Assembly: GCA_011174825.1 (NCBI GenBank)
Contig: DUEZ01000087.1
Coordinates: forward strand, 1-44,915
DNA length: 44,915 bases
DNA from: Anaerolineae bacterium
GTDB lineage: Bacteria > Chloroflexota > Anaerolineae > Anaerolineales > E44-bin32
Reading direction: 5' to 3'
The position numbers and the translations under genes were made by a program. The notes beneath the pieces were generated by a model, which worked only from the letters and a program-made list of their open reading frames with translations, was not told where the DNA came from and made no database searches. How positions within the stretch are numbered: position 1 is the stretch's first letter; every line of letters starts with the position of its first letter. Shown one piece after another: positions 23,285 through 32,548 of the stretch.

Positions 23285-24835
23285 TTAATTCCCGTCGGTG
23301 TTAATCCCCCAGCCAAAGATGGCCGAGATCATAGAGCGTGGATTGGCTAAATCGAGCGCGTCCTCGACGATCCAGCCAACAATCCCCTCAAAATCAACCT
23401 TCCACCAGTAGGTGCCCTTCGCAAGGATCCCGTTCGTGTAATTGATGTGCGGAAGGATGATGCCTTTGGTGTTTTTCGCAACCGAAGCAATGGGGGCGTA
23501 ATTTCCTGGTCCTAAGTAGATATTGGTGGTTTGTTGCGCGATCACTCGTTCCCCAGGCCAAAAGGTAAGGGATCGTTCCATCGGTTCAACGACGATCATC
23601 ATCATGCCGTTGGCGACTTCTCGTTCGCTGCCATCAGAAGGGGAATTCACCACCTCACCGTTTACCCACATGGTTGAAGAACCACCGCCATCTTGGTTAA
23701 TACCCCAGGTTGCCTCCAGGGTGTCTCGGCAGAAAGTTGCCAATTGTGTGACGCTCATCCCGAGGCTGTAAGCGTCATTTCGTCCGTCTACGACGACGAA
23801 AAAGATGAACTCATCGTTATAGCAGATCGCCGTCCTTGGGTGACGATTGTTGGCACCTGGGTCATCGAAGTATTGGATCTCTCCATCCTTGAGGAAAATG
23901 AACCCTCCTCCAAGGCTCGCATAGGCGTTCGTCCACTCCAGCGGGTGAGATCTGCGGCAATCCTCTTGGAGATGCGTGATCTCCATGGAAAGACCAACCA
24001 CAGCGCCGACACGGTAGTTTTCGAGCAGTGCTTCAGCTGACCGACCATCTCCTGAGACCACAATGTGGTCGAAGGGTATTGGTATGGGGGCATCATCTTC
24101 ACGAACCTCTCTCACAATGCCTAGGATCATCTCAGGTAGCGGTACGATCCCCAGGGGACGGGTCAACTCAACCAAGACCTCAACACCTGTGTTTTCTCCA
24201 GAGGTTTCTCGAATGTACTGTGGCGTGAAGACGACCAGTTCATGTTCTTCAGGCTCGCGGTTGATGCCATTGATCCTGCGCGATTCTCCATTGTATAGGT
24301 TGGTGAAGCGTTGATTCGTGGACTCATGGTTCACACATTCACCGATGAACGCGCTGCGATCCTGCTTCCACACAAAGCCGCTGACGCTCTCCCAATTGGG
24401 ATAGGGTACCGCATACCAGCCGGAATGGATCATGCCGCCATGAGGGATGCCTGTCCCCGAGTTATGGAAAGAGCCATTGATCGCTACGACGACGTGATTG
24501 CGATTCCCCCAGGTTTCTCCCCAGTTATTGATCGCCTGGTCATAACGCTCGGCCATCCCACTGACCGTCTCCTTGCCTTGCCCCAACGCACCTTGAGCGA
24601 TGCTGGTATCGAGGATGACGTTCTCTGCGCTCCGATCCATGCGAGCGACGAAAACCCGTCTTGGGCCAGGAAGGCGGAATTCCTGATAATCAATCCCGGG
24701 GGCAAGGGTCTCCCATCCGGATGAGTCGCTATACGCGTTTTGGGTGGGTGTGATCAGGACCAGAGAGAGGATCAAGATACAAAGGGGAACTTTAAACTTC
24801 ACCAAGGACCTCTGTGGAAAATGAATGTTTGGCAT
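23285..24835 (-). CDS. Exported phosphodiester glycosidase family protein with SH3-like tail
   Basis: A 516-residue secreted protein. An N-terminal signal peptide (about residues 12-35, VPLCILILSLVLITPTQNAYS) precedes a NAGPA/DUF2233 domain, related to the enzyme that uncovers mannose 6-phosphate. Its signature NQDGGGSSTMWVNG and the nearby VVDGRNDAYSLGMSVTQLA lie about residues 345-390. The last 90 residues (ERVIAQQTTNIYLGPGNYAPIASV...WWKVDFEGIVGWIVEDAL) are an SH3b-like domain, often used to bind cell wall. Cleavage of glycan phosphodiesters outside the cell is plausible; the substrate is unknown. The next gene upstream on this strand belongs to the ABC exporter. Confidence 0.88.
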   Translation of the reverse strand: MPNIHFPQRSLVKFKVPLCILILSLVLITPTQNAYSDSSGWETLAPGIDYQEFRLPGPRRVFVARMDRSAENVILDTSIAQGALGQGKETVSGMAERYDQAINNWGETWGNRNHVVVAINGSFHNSGTGIPHGGMIHSGWYAVPYPNWESVSGFVWKQDRSAFIGECVNHESTNQRFTNLYNGESRRINGINREPEEHELVVFTPQYIRETSGENTGVEVLVELTRPLGIVPLPEMILGIVREVREDDAPIPIPFDHIVVSGDGRSAEALLENYRVGAVVGLSMEITHLQEDCRRSHPLEWTNAYASLGGGFIFLKDGEIQYFDDPGANNRHPRTAICYNDEFIFFVVVDGRNDAYSLGMSVTQLATFCRDTLEATWGINQDGGGSSTMWVNGEVVNSPSDGSEREVANGMMMIVVEPMERSLTFWPGERVIAQQTTNIYLGPGNYAPIASVAKNTKGIILPHINYTNGILAKGTYWWKVDFEGIVGWIVEDALDLANPRSMISAIFGWGINTDGN

Positions 24836-25013
24836 AGCTCAATCATCATATGCGTTAATTTTATCTGCTGTCGACAGGACTTTGGGTATATTGAGAGGAG
24901 GTTGTAAAGTGGTTGATTTAAATTGGAGCCAAGGTCAGATGCCGATTAGGGATGATAGATTGTTCGATCGGATTATTGATAGACGGCCATTTGATTGAGA
25001 CGATCACGGAGGA

Positions 25014-26831
25014 TCAATCTCCGAGAGCCACTTGACGAACTTGCTCAACATATTCCAACGATTGATGTCGGAAGTAGGTGTTGTAGAGTTCGGCATAATG
25101 CCCGCCATCGGTCATCAAGGATTTGTGATTCCCCTCCTCGATGATCTCACCTTCTCGCAGGACGATGATCCGATCTGCCGCTCGCACGGTTGATAGTCGA
25201 TGCGCGATGACGATTGAGGTGCTCTCTGCCAGGATCATATTCAAGGCTTCTTGAATTTGGCCCTCAGTGAAGGGGTCGACACTCGCGGTGGCCTCATCGA
25301 GGATGAAGATCGCCGGGCATTGGACCAGTACGCGCATCAGTCCCACCAACTGACGCTGCCCCATAGAGAGGTTCGCCCCTCGCTCCCCGACTTCAGTCTC
25401 CAAGCCGTCGGGTAAGGTTCCGAGCCATGCGCCCTCGCCAATTTGACGGCACATCTCCTCAACCTCCCTCCTACTCGCATTCGGACTGGCGTAGAGGATG
25501 TTGTCGAGCACGCTGCCAGAGAAAAGGAAGGGTGTTTGGGAAACGATACCCAACCGACGACGATATTCAACCAGGTTAAGGGTGCGGATATCTTTGTCAT
25601 CAATCAGCAGACGTCCCTCTTGAAACTCGTAGAAACGAGAGATGAGTCTGGCGATTGAGGTTTTTCCGGCACCCGTGTGGCCAACCAACGCGATATTCTC
25701 TCCAGGTTCGATGTGAAAATCAAAGTCAGAAAGGACAGTCTCTCCTGGTTGATAGTGGAACGATAGGCTCTCGAAGGTGATCTCCCCTCGCAAAGCAGGC
25801 ACGGATTGTTGATCAATTTGTGACACAGCAGACTCGGCGTCGATGAGGGCGAAAACCCGCTCCGCAGCCGACAATCCGTTCTGGATATTGGTCCAGAAGG
25901 CGGAGAGATTCAAGATAGGGAACCAGAAACGATTGAGGCTGCTGATGAAGAGGAACCACGCGCCAACCGAGATCAAGCCTGCTGCCGAGCTCAACCCTCC
26001 GGCGTACACCAGGATCGCTGTGCCGACTCCTGACAGTGCATCTAATGCGGGGAATACTGTGGCGAGCACAAAACCACGACGAACGTTGATGCGGTAAGAC
26101 TGCTGGTTGATCTCATCGAATTCATCATAAATGGTTGCTTCCTGACGGAAATTCTTAGCGATGGCGATCCCGGTAACGGCTTCTTTAATAGCGGCGTTGA
26201 CATTAGCCATTACACGAAAACCTCGTCGCGTGACTTGGCGAGCAATTCGCCGAAATCCGATCGCCACAACAAAGATCACGGGCATCATTGCGATCAGCCA
26301 AAGTGTCAAGCGACCATTGATACCAACTAAGACCACGAGCAGGATGATGGCTTGTAGGATTTGTGACACAAGATCAGTCACCAGCACGACCACACGGGCA
26401 AACTCTTGGGTGTCGGAGGTGATGCGGCTTACCACACGACCGGTTGAGAATTCATCGAAGAAGGAAAGATCGTGCCCGGTGGTTGCGATAAAAGCATCTC
26501 GCCGGAGATCGAGCATGACGTCACCGACAGCGCGAGTGATCAGGCGACGTCCTGCCCAATTTGCACCCCAGATGATCACTCCGAGGGCAAAGAGGCCACT
26601 GACCAGCATGTTGGTTAGCCCAGAGACACCACCCTCGACCATCAAATCCACGCCACGCGAGACGAGAATGGGTGTCCCTGCGCCGCCGGCAGCAACGATG
26701 AAGATACCGAGACTAGCAAGGACTAATCGACGTCGATAAGGTATGAAGTAAGCGAGCATACGCCGAACCAGATCGCGATCACGATACGCTCGATCAAATG
26801 CCTCAGTGTCAAGTCCGGAGAAAAATCCCAT
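25014..26831 (-). CDS. ABC exporter half-transporter, subunit with consensus catalytic Glu
   Basis: A 605-residue type IV ABC half-transporter with six transmembrane helices (about residues 35-320) and a C-terminal ATPase domain. Walker A is GHTGAGKT, the Q-loop VSQTPFLF, and Walker B ends ILDEATASVD with a normal catalytic Glu; the switch His is in IAHRLSTV. The signature reads LSMGQ instead of LSGGQ. It starts 3 bp after the stop of the partner gene and must form a heterodimer with it. Families of this layout (BmrCD, TM287/288) export drugs or lipids; the substrate is unknown. Confidence 0.95.
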   Translation of the reverse strand: MGFFSGLDTEAFDRAYRDRDLVRRMLAYFIPYRRRLVLASLGIFIVAAGGAGTPILVSRGVDLMVEGGVSGLTNMLVSGLFALGVIIWGANWAGRRLITRAVGDVMLDLRRDAFIATTGHDLSFFDEFSTGRVVSRITSDTQEFARVVVLVTDLVSQILQAIILLVVLVGINGRLTLWLIAMMPVIFVVAIGFRRIARQVTRRGFRVMANVNAAIKEAVTGIAIAKNFRQEATIYDEFDEINQQSYRINVRRGFVLATVFPALDALSGVGTAILVYAGGLSSAAGLISVGAWFLFISSLNRFWFPILNLSAFWTNIQNGLSAAERVFALIDAESAVSQIDQQSVPALRGEITFESLSFHYQPGETVLSDFDFHIEPGENIALVGHTGAGKTSIARLISRFYEFQEGRLLIDDKDIRTLNLVEYRRRLGIVSQTPFLFSGSVLDNILYASPNASRREVEEMCRQIGEGAWLGTLPDGLETEVGERGANLSMGQRQLVGLMRVLVQCPAIFILDEATASVDPFTEGQIQEALNMILAESTSIVIAHRLSTVRAADRIIVLREGEIIEEGNHKSLMTDGGHYAELYNTYFRHQSLEYVEQVRQVALGD

Positions 26832-26834
26832 CTC

Positions 26835-28601
26835 TCAATCGTCTCTGTAACGCATGAATATCTTGCGGTATGGTTCTGAGGTCGCCATCAGATCCTCGTG
26901 AGATCCAATGGCAGCGATCTTTCCACCACGCAGGACAAGGATCAAGTCAGCCCAGCGAATCTGGGAGAGACGGTGCGTGATGATCAACGTGGTCCGCCCT
27001 TGGGAGGCGCGGAAGATCGCGCGCTGGATTTGGTCCTCCGTGGCGCTGTCGATGGAACTGGTTGCATCATCCAAGATCAGGATGCTGGGGTTCGTAAGGA
27101 ACGCCCGCGCGAGTGCGATGCGTTGCCGCTGTCCGCCAGAGAGGGTCACCCCGCGCTCGCCGACCACCGTGTTGTAACCTTCGTTGAAGCTCATGATGAA
27201 TTCATGTGCCTGGGCAGCACGTGCAGCAGCCTCGATTTCCTGTTGGGTTGCATCGGGGCAGCCGAAAGCGATGTTTTCGGAGATGGCGCGTGAGAACAAA
27301 AAGACGTCCTGCTCGATGACTGAGATCTGACGTCGAAGCGCAGCCAGGTTCCATTCACTTACGTCAATCCCATCGATGAGGACCTCGCCATGTGTAGCGT
27401 CATAGATGCGGTTGATGAGATGAGTCAAGGTGCTCTTACCCGTTCCTGTCTGTCCAACGATGGCAACCGTCTGCCCGGGCGAAGCGTGAAAGGTGACCTC
27501 TTCGAGGCTGCTTTCACTTTCGCCGAGGTATGCAAAGGTCACATCGTGGAACTCGATTTCGCCTCGCATATCACCGGCGTAACCACCTGGATTCTGGTCA
27601 AGTTTTGTCTCTCGGTTGATCAAATCGAGGATGCGCCGAGCGCCGGCCATTCCCAACGACACCTGAGAGTAGGCAAAGAGGGACACGAATGTGGGGAAGC
27701 GGAAGAGTTGGATCAATCCAACATAGGCGACAACTTGACCGAGATCGAGAGAGCCAGCACGATAGAGAAGTAATGCATGTAAAAAACTACCAGCGGTCGC
27801 TAAGCCGATCAAGAGGAAGGGCAAGAAGCGGGCTTCTACATCGCCCTGACGAACGAAATGATCACGGTAAGCGCGTGCATTTGTCGTGAATCGTTTTGAT
27901 TCGGCCTGCTCTTGAGCGGTCCCTTTGACGATCTCAATGCCATCCAGGGCTTCTGCGAGATGAGCATTTAAATCACCGAAGGATTGGCGAATGGCATCGG
28001 AGATTGGGCTTAGTTCTGTGAGGTACTGCCAGAGAGCAAGGAAATACCCTGCAACGAAGACAAGGGGCACTAGGATGAGTGAGGGGTGGTACGTTGGCGC
28101 TAAGATGAGAGGAACGATGAGGAAGATCGCCGATCCCACCACCAGGTTCAACCCGGGGCTGAACATGAGATTGATCTCTCGCACGTCGTTGGTGGCGCGA
28201 GCCATCGTGTCTCCCACAGGTTGATCATTATGGAACGTCATGCTCTTACCGAGAAGACTGGCGTAGAGTTCATCGCGAATGTCTCGCTCTAACCGCTGGC
28301 CGATTAATTCAGCGCCAAAGTTCCGACCTAGCTGCAAAACCCCACGTACCATTTGTGAGCCAACAATCATGAGAGCAATCTGACCCAAGCGGGACAGGTC
28401 AGGGGGATCAGCCAGAATGGCATTGAAAGCCAAACCAACGAGGACGGGAACGGCGGATGCCAATGCAGCGTTGCCAATTGCCCCGAAGACGGCCACGATC
28501 ACGATCCACCAATGACGAGCGACATGTGAAAGGATCCAACGCAGAGGTGAACGTCGATCTGAAATTCTTACATGGGGTAAGACGAACTCAGCGCTTGTCA
28601 T
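26835..28601 (-). CDS. ABC exporter half-transporter, subunit with Asp for catalytic Glu
   Basis: A 588-residue half-transporter, the upstream gene of the pair. It has six transmembrane helices followed by an ATPase domain with Walker [11 protein letters not shown]-loop IEQDVFLF, a consensus LSGGQRQR signature and switch His in ITHRLSQI. Walker B ends [11 protein letters not shown], so Asp replaces the catalytic Glu. Together with the LSMGQ signature in the other subunit this gives one degenerate and one complete ATP site, the hallmark of asymmetric heterodimers. Confidence 0.95.
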   Translation of the reverse strand: MTSAEFVLPHVRISDRRSPLRWILSHVARHWWIVIVAVFGAIGNAALASAVPVLVGLAFNAILADPPDLSRLGQIALMIVGSQMVRGVLQLGRNFGAELIGQRLERDIRDELYASLLGKSMTFHNDQPVGDTMARATNDVREINLMFSPGLNLVVGSAIFLIVPLILAPTYHPSLILVPLVFVAGYFLALWQYLTELSPISDAIRQSFGDLNAHLAEALDGIEIVKGTAQEQAESKRFTTNARAYRDHFVRQGDVEARFLPFLLIGLATAGSFLHALLLYRAGSLDLGQVVAYVGLIQLFRFPTFVSLFAYSQVSLGMAGARRILDLINRETKLDQNPGGYAGDMRGEIEFHDVTFAYLGESESSLEEVTFHASPGQTVAIVGQTGTGKSTLTHLINRIYDATHGEVLIDGIDVSEWNLAALRRQISVIEQDVFLFSRAISENIAFGCPDATQQEIEAAARAAQAHEFIMSFNEGYNTVVGERGVTLSGGQRQRIALARAFLTNPSILILDDATSSIDSATEDQIQRAIFRASQGRTTLIITHRLSQIRWADLILVLRGGKIAAIGSHEDLMATSEPYRKIFMRYRDD

Positions 28602-28720
28602 TTAGTCACCGCGTGGAAATTCTATGTTATGTCGCAGCAATGTATGGAGAATAATGTGAGGATACCATAGCCCAAGTCATTGTGAGCCGTGTATTGTCTA
28701 TGCCATCTCCTCTCCTTCAA

Positions 28721-28804
28721 TGTCATTGCGAGCCCCGCAGGGGCGAAGCAATCTCGGCTACGAAAAGATTGCTTCGTCGCCCGGACGGGCTCCTCGCAAT
28801 GATA
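28721..28804. repeat. TCATTGCGAG inverted-repeat element
   Basis: Ten-base perfect ends, TCATTGCGAG (28723-28732) and CTCGCAATGA (28793-28802), enclose a second perfect pair, GAAGCAATC and GATTGCTTC (28745-28753, 28767-28775), giving one long hairpin. It lies between the tryptophanase stop and the ABC gene start. It resembles the CATTCCGAGCG element at 6357 in design but differs in sequence. Confidence 0.7.
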
Positions 28805-28861
28805 GATTGAGGCCGGGCTTCCTAACCCAGACCTGTCCAACATCAGTTTGAACTTAATTCT

Positions 28862-30238
28862 TTACAGCGGTTCAAACTTCGCTGTGAAATGACGCAACAG
28901 TCGAGGTGCATAGGCGATCCGATAGCCACGGATCGATTCGCGCCGTTCAGCGATGTGGGCCAGTGTCTCGATAACGAAGTCCATATGGGCTTGGGTGTAC
29001 ATTCGCCTGGGGATGGCGAGGCGGACCAATTCCATGAGAGGGTATTGCATTTCACCGGTTTCTGGATCAGGATAGGCGAAAGCAACCGAGCCTAACTCCA
29101 CGCCTCGGATACCTCCTTCCACATACAACTCGATCGAAAGCGCCTGACCTGGGAATTCATCGCGCGGGATGTGTGGAAGCAGCCGCTGCGCGTCGATGTA
29201 CACAGCATGCCCACCAGGAGGTTCCACGATCGGGATACCCACTTCGAGCAATCCTTGAGCGAGATACGCAACTTGCCCCACCCGATAGCTTAAATACGCT
29301 TCGTCGAGTCCCTCCCACAAGCCGACAGCCATGGCTTCCAAATCACGACCTGCAAGCCCACCATAAGTGGGGAATCCCTCACGAAGGACAAGTTCGTTAC
29401 AGGCTTGTTGATAGAGATTCTCATCGTTCATGGTGAGAAAGCCTCCGATGTTGACCATGGCATCTTTTTTTCCGCTCATCGTAGCGCCATCGGATAAGGC
29501 AAAGCATTCCTGGGCGATTTCTAAGATGGATTTATCCTCGTAGCCTGGCTCCCGTTGCTTGATGAAATACGCATTCTCTGCGTAGCGGCAGGCATCAATG
29601 AAGAATGGAATCCCATATCTGTGGAGTACCTCACTCACTTCATGCATATTTTCCAGTGACACAGGTTGTCCACCGATCGCATTGTTGGTGACGGTGATCA
29701 TGCCAAACGGTATCTCTTCGACGCCAACATCTTGGATCAAGGCCTCAAGCTTCTCAATATCTAGATTGCCTTTGAAGGGATGCCGGTTCGTGGGGTCCGC
29801 AGCTTCGTCGATCACGAGGTTAATGGGCCTCCCGTCACGAGCACGTATATTGGCATCGGTTGTGTCAAAGTGAGTGTTGGAAGGGATCGCGTGCCCTGGC
29901 TTGATGAGCAATGAACTTAAAATATGTTCGGCGGCTCTCCCTTGATGAGTCGGTACAAAGAACGTGTGACCAAATATCTTCCCAATCGCTTCGGCGAGCT
30001 TGTAAAAGGACCGCGCTCCAGCGTATGCTTCGTCGGCTTGCATGAGTGCTGCCCACTGCCGATCGCTCATCGCACCTGTACCGGAATCGGTCAATAGGTC
30101 AATATAAATGTCCTCTGAACGAAGCCCAAAGATGTTGTAACCAGCAGCCTTGAGAAGCGATTCGCGCTCCCCTCGGTTGATCTGTCGGATGCTCTCCACT
30201 GTTTTTATGCGGAAAGGTTCGGGTGGGTAGGGTCTCAT
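28862..30238 (-). CDS. tnaA: Tryptophanase
   Basis: A PLP enzyme of the beta-eliminating lyase family, splitting tryptophan to indole, pyruvate and ammonia. 458 residues, full length. The PLP lysine lies in TMSGKKDAMV (second Lys, about 258). The family is shared with tyrosine phenol-lyase; three positions that separate them all read as tryptophanase: Asp in HFDTT (about 125, Thr in the phenol-lyase), Leu in GVELGS (about 382, Arg in the phenol-lyase) and His in LRHFTAKF (about 450, Phe in the phenol-lyase). ATG 30238 has GGAGG 5 bp upstream; in-frame ATGs at 30250 and 30403 lack this. No Trp-containing leader peptide like TnaC was seen. No permease is adjacent. Confidence 0.88.
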   Translation of the reverse strand: MRPYPPEPFRIKTVESIRQINRGERESLLKAAGYNIFGLRSEDIYIDLLTDSGTGAMSDRQWAALMQADEAYAGARSFYKLAEAIGKIFGHTFFVPTHQGRAAEHILSSLLIKPGHAIPSNTHFDTTDANIRARDGRPINLVIDEAADPTNRHPFKGNLDIEKLEALIQDVGVEEIPFGMITVTNNAIGGQPVSLENMHEVSEVLHRYGIPFFIDACRYAENAYFIKQREPGYEDKSILEIAQECFALSDGATMSGKKDAMVNIGGFLTMNDENLYQQACNELVLREGFPTYGGLAGRDLEAMAVGLWEGLDEAYLSYRVGQVAYLAQGLLEVGIPIVEPPGGHAVYIDAQRLLPHIPRDEFPGQALSIELYVEGGIRGVELGSVAFAYPDPETGEMQYPLMELVRLAIPRRMYTQAHMDFVIETLAHIAERRESIRGYRIAYAPRLLRHFTAKFEPL

Positions 30239-30483
30239 ATAGGCCTCCATGCCAAGAAGTGTGACCAGTCTAACACCACTTCTATGGGTGGGGAAGTTTG
30301 TATCGTCTACGGTTGTCGTTATACTCGTCCCGGTTCTGTGCGGCTTGATCGCAAGGTTCGAGATCGAGCGAATCTGATCATTGTTGGTTTCGAACTCAGG
30401 CATTATGATTTGGGACGATATCGCTGAGGGGGATAGAAATTGGCTTGATATGTATAAACCTATACCTCAACAAAGGAGCTGAC

Positions 30484-31167
30484 GTGCAAGGCTTGGAAGG
30501 TAATAATGACCCATATCAGATGATCGTCGTCCCCTTTGTCCTCGGTCCGGTTCAGACCAATACCTACCTTGTTGGAGACACGACTTCGGGTGAGGCTGTT
30601 GTCATTGACCCGGCTTGGGATGGGGAGGTGATTGTTAGGGAAGCGGAGAGCCAGGGGTTGCGTATAAGCGCCATCTGGCTGACTCACGGCCACTTCGATC
30701 ATTTTGGCGGTACCGCAGGAGTGAGTGCTGAGTTGCCCGATCCTGTTCCAGTTGCGCTCCATCCTGCTGACCTTCCGCTCTGGAGCGCGCATGGAGGGGC
30801 AGCGGTGTTTGGGTTTGGTAACTTCGATCCTGGACCCGAACCAAGCATCGCCCTGGAACATGGCATGCAACTTAATCTAGGATCACACAAGTTTGAGGTT
30901 CGAAGTACACCGGGGCACACCCAAGGCCATGTCCTCTTTTTGGCGCGTGAAGCTGGCTTGGCATTTTGTGGGGATTTAATCTTCATGGGCAGTGTAGGAC
31001 GGACAGACTTGCCGGGAGGGGATTGGGACACCCTTTTAAGGAGTATCAAAGAAGAAGTGCTTACTTTACCGGACGACACCCAATTGCTCTCAGGTCATGG
31101 TCCGGTAACTACAGTTGGACGCGAACGACGGACCAACCCTTTTTTGATAGGTGATTTCAGATTCTAA
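30484..31167 (+). CDS. MBL-fold metallo-hydrolase (glyoxalase II-like)
   Basis: A 227-residue metallo-beta-lactamase-fold hydrolase. The metal-binding motif is LTHGHFDHFGG, with a further His in STPGHTQGHV, the bridging Asp in FCGDLIFMGSVGRTDLPGGD, and a last His in LSGHGPVT. This layout is typical of glyoxalase II-like hydrolases and thioesterases; the substrate is not identifiable. GTG 30484 is chosen because AGGAG lies 5 bp upstream; the in-frame ATG 30445 has none. It is divergent from tnaA. Confidence 0.9.
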   Translation: MQGLEGNNDPYQMIVVPFVLGPVQTNTYLVGDTTSGEAVVIDPAWDGEVIVREAESQGLRISAIWLTHGHFDHFGGTAGVSAELPDPVPVALHPADLPLWSAHGGAAVFGFGNFDPGPEPSIALEHGMQLNLGSHKFEVRSTPGHTQGHVLFLAREAGLAFCGDLIFMGSVGRTDLPGGDWDTLLRSIKEEVLTLPDDTQLLSGHGPVTTVGRERRTNPFLIGDFRF

Positions 31168-31222
31168 TTGCGGTTTCACCTCCTCGAACACAGCCCAGGT
31201 GCTCCCTAACTTTGCCTCATCA

Positions 31223-31615
31223 GATTGTAGCCGCAGGCTTTAGCTTGGGTTGTGTATGCAAAAGGGCGCAATTTATTGCACCGTACATCTTTGGAATCCA
31301 GAAGCTCTGCTTCTGCATTGTCCTGCCTGCCCTGAGCCAGTCGAAGGAAGCCTGTCGAAGGGGGCGCAAGCAGAGCTTGCGCACTCCAAACGCACCCTAA
31401 ACGGTGCGGCTACATTTGGTCTCGGAGGTACAAGAGGAGATCATTATCCTTGGTGTAGGGGCGGGGTGACCCCGCCCCCTACATCTTTGGAATCCAGAAG
31501 CTCTGCTTCTGCATTGTCCTGCCTGCCCTGAGCCAGTCGAAGGAAGCCTGTCGAAGGGGGCGCAAGCAGAGCTTGCGCACTCCAAACGCACCCTAAACGG
31601 TGCGGCTACATTTGG
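31223..31615. repeat. Composite palindromic repeat, locus 2, with two 136-bp copies
   Basis: Between convergent genes. Module order on the plus strand is: hairpin A (imperfect, from about 31227); a B-C-D block (31284-31419); linker L (GAGGAGATCATTA core, 31431-31443); hairpin E (GTAGGGGCGGGG...); and a second B-C-D block (31480-31615). The two blocks are 136 bp each and read as identical. In both, a foreign segment with CTGAGCCAGTCGAAGG and CCTGTCGAAGGG words is inserted between hairpins B and C. Hairpin D here has one mismatch (CACCCTAAACGGTG), in both copies. Confidence 0.75.
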
Positions 31616-31675
31616 CCTCAGGTCCGACACCTTCAGCGAACGGCAGGTGAATTGTTCCATAATAACCAAAATCTC

Positions 31676-31748
31676 GTAGGGGCAATTCATGCCGTCTCGC
31701 ACCGACGTGCCGCCGGTTCTCGCGGCACGAACGGTGAATTGCCTCTAC
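31676..31748. repeat. Inverted-repeat module with GTAGGGGCAATTCA end
   Basis: The end GTAGGGGCAATTCA (31676-31689) and its inverse TGAATTGCCTCTAC (31735-31748) match at 13 of 14 positions. Inside, GTGCCGC and GCGGCAC form a second stem. It lies between the composite repeat and the lipoprotein stop. Confidence 0.65.
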
Positions 31749-31774
31749 GGTCTCTCTAGCATACAGGAACAAAC

Positions 31775-32548
31775 TCAGGGATTATCGATTGAGAGGGAAT
31801 TCTGGAGCCAGGCGAGCCACTCATAGGTGGCCCCTACCGGTTGTTCAAGGGCGAGCGCCAGAATCTCTATATGAAGTGGGTACCGACCATCACCCACTGT
31901 GGTTGCCTGAGGGAGAACCCCATCGACCCTCACGACGCGCACTACATCAGTAGTCTGTGAGAGGGGCATAAGACCGACCGCACCTTCGTCCTCGGCCACC
32001 ATCGCTACCATTGCGAAAGGCGAGGGCGCCATAAATGCGTCAGGTGAGAATCCTTCACCCTCCAACACCAGAGTATTGAAATATTCTCGTATCTCATCAC
32101 CCGGAAGCGGGATGACAGGCTGGACCGGCAAATCGTCCCCGCCAACTTCGTCCCATGAATCGTTGTCACCATGAAAGAGAGCCGCCAGGTCCTCCAGTTT
32201 GAGAGATCGAATGCTGTTGGTTGGGTGGACAACCACAGCGACCCCTTCCAGCGACAAGGGTGTTGCGAACCATCCCCGGGGAGGCTGTGTGCCAGCGACG
32301 ATGACATCCACCGTTCCACCTTCAGCCGCGTCTAACGCACCTTCAAGTGGAAGGATCCGTAGATCGATCCTGACCATGTCCTGTGCATCCATGTATTCGA
32401 TGGCCCAATGGGTCACCAGGCTCTCAAGGGCAGGTGTGGTTGTCACACGGATGGTGGATTTCGTAGGGGTAGCGGTCGGTGTTGGAGCGCAAGCGACCAA
32501 CCCCATGCAAAGAAGAAGGGAGAAGATGGACTTAACCACGGAACACAC
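31775..32548 (-). CDS. PstS-like substrate-binding lipoprotein without a transporter
   Basis: A 257-residue exported lipoprotein; the lipobox is LVAC with Cys 20, followed by a short TPTATPT linker. The fold is a periplasmic-binding-protein-like domain of the phosphate-type family, with IRVTTTPALESLVTHWA at the start and the LKLEDLAALFHGDNDSWDEVGG segment (PstS-like LTxxDLxxIFxGxxxxW). No pstC, pstA or pstB is nearby; instead it is last in an operon with slc13, tgt and uppP, its start overlapping the uppP stop. The ligand may be an anion but need not be phosphate. Confidence 0.75.
   Translation of the reverse strand: MCSVVKSIFSLLLCMGLVACAPTPTATPTKSTIRVTTTPALESLVTHWAIEYMDAQDMVRIDLRILPLEGALDAAEGGTVDVIVAGTQPPRGWFATPLSLEGVAVVVHPTNSIRSLKLEDLAALFHGDNDSWDEVGGDDLPVQPVIPLPGDEIREYFNTLVLEGEGFSPDAFMAPSPFAMVAMVAEDEGAVGLMPLSQTTDVVRVVRVDGVLPQATTVGDGRYPLHIEILALALEQPVGATYEWLAWLQNSLSIDNP

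Noticed and set aside
30239..30403. N-terminal extension of tryptophanase or a TnaC-like leader peptide
   Set aside because: GGAGG favours ATG 30238, where family similarity begins. The upstream in-frame codons contain no Trp.
31223..31748. CRISPR array
   Set aside because: Repeats are palindromic modules in mixed order without regular spacers, and no cas gene is in the window.
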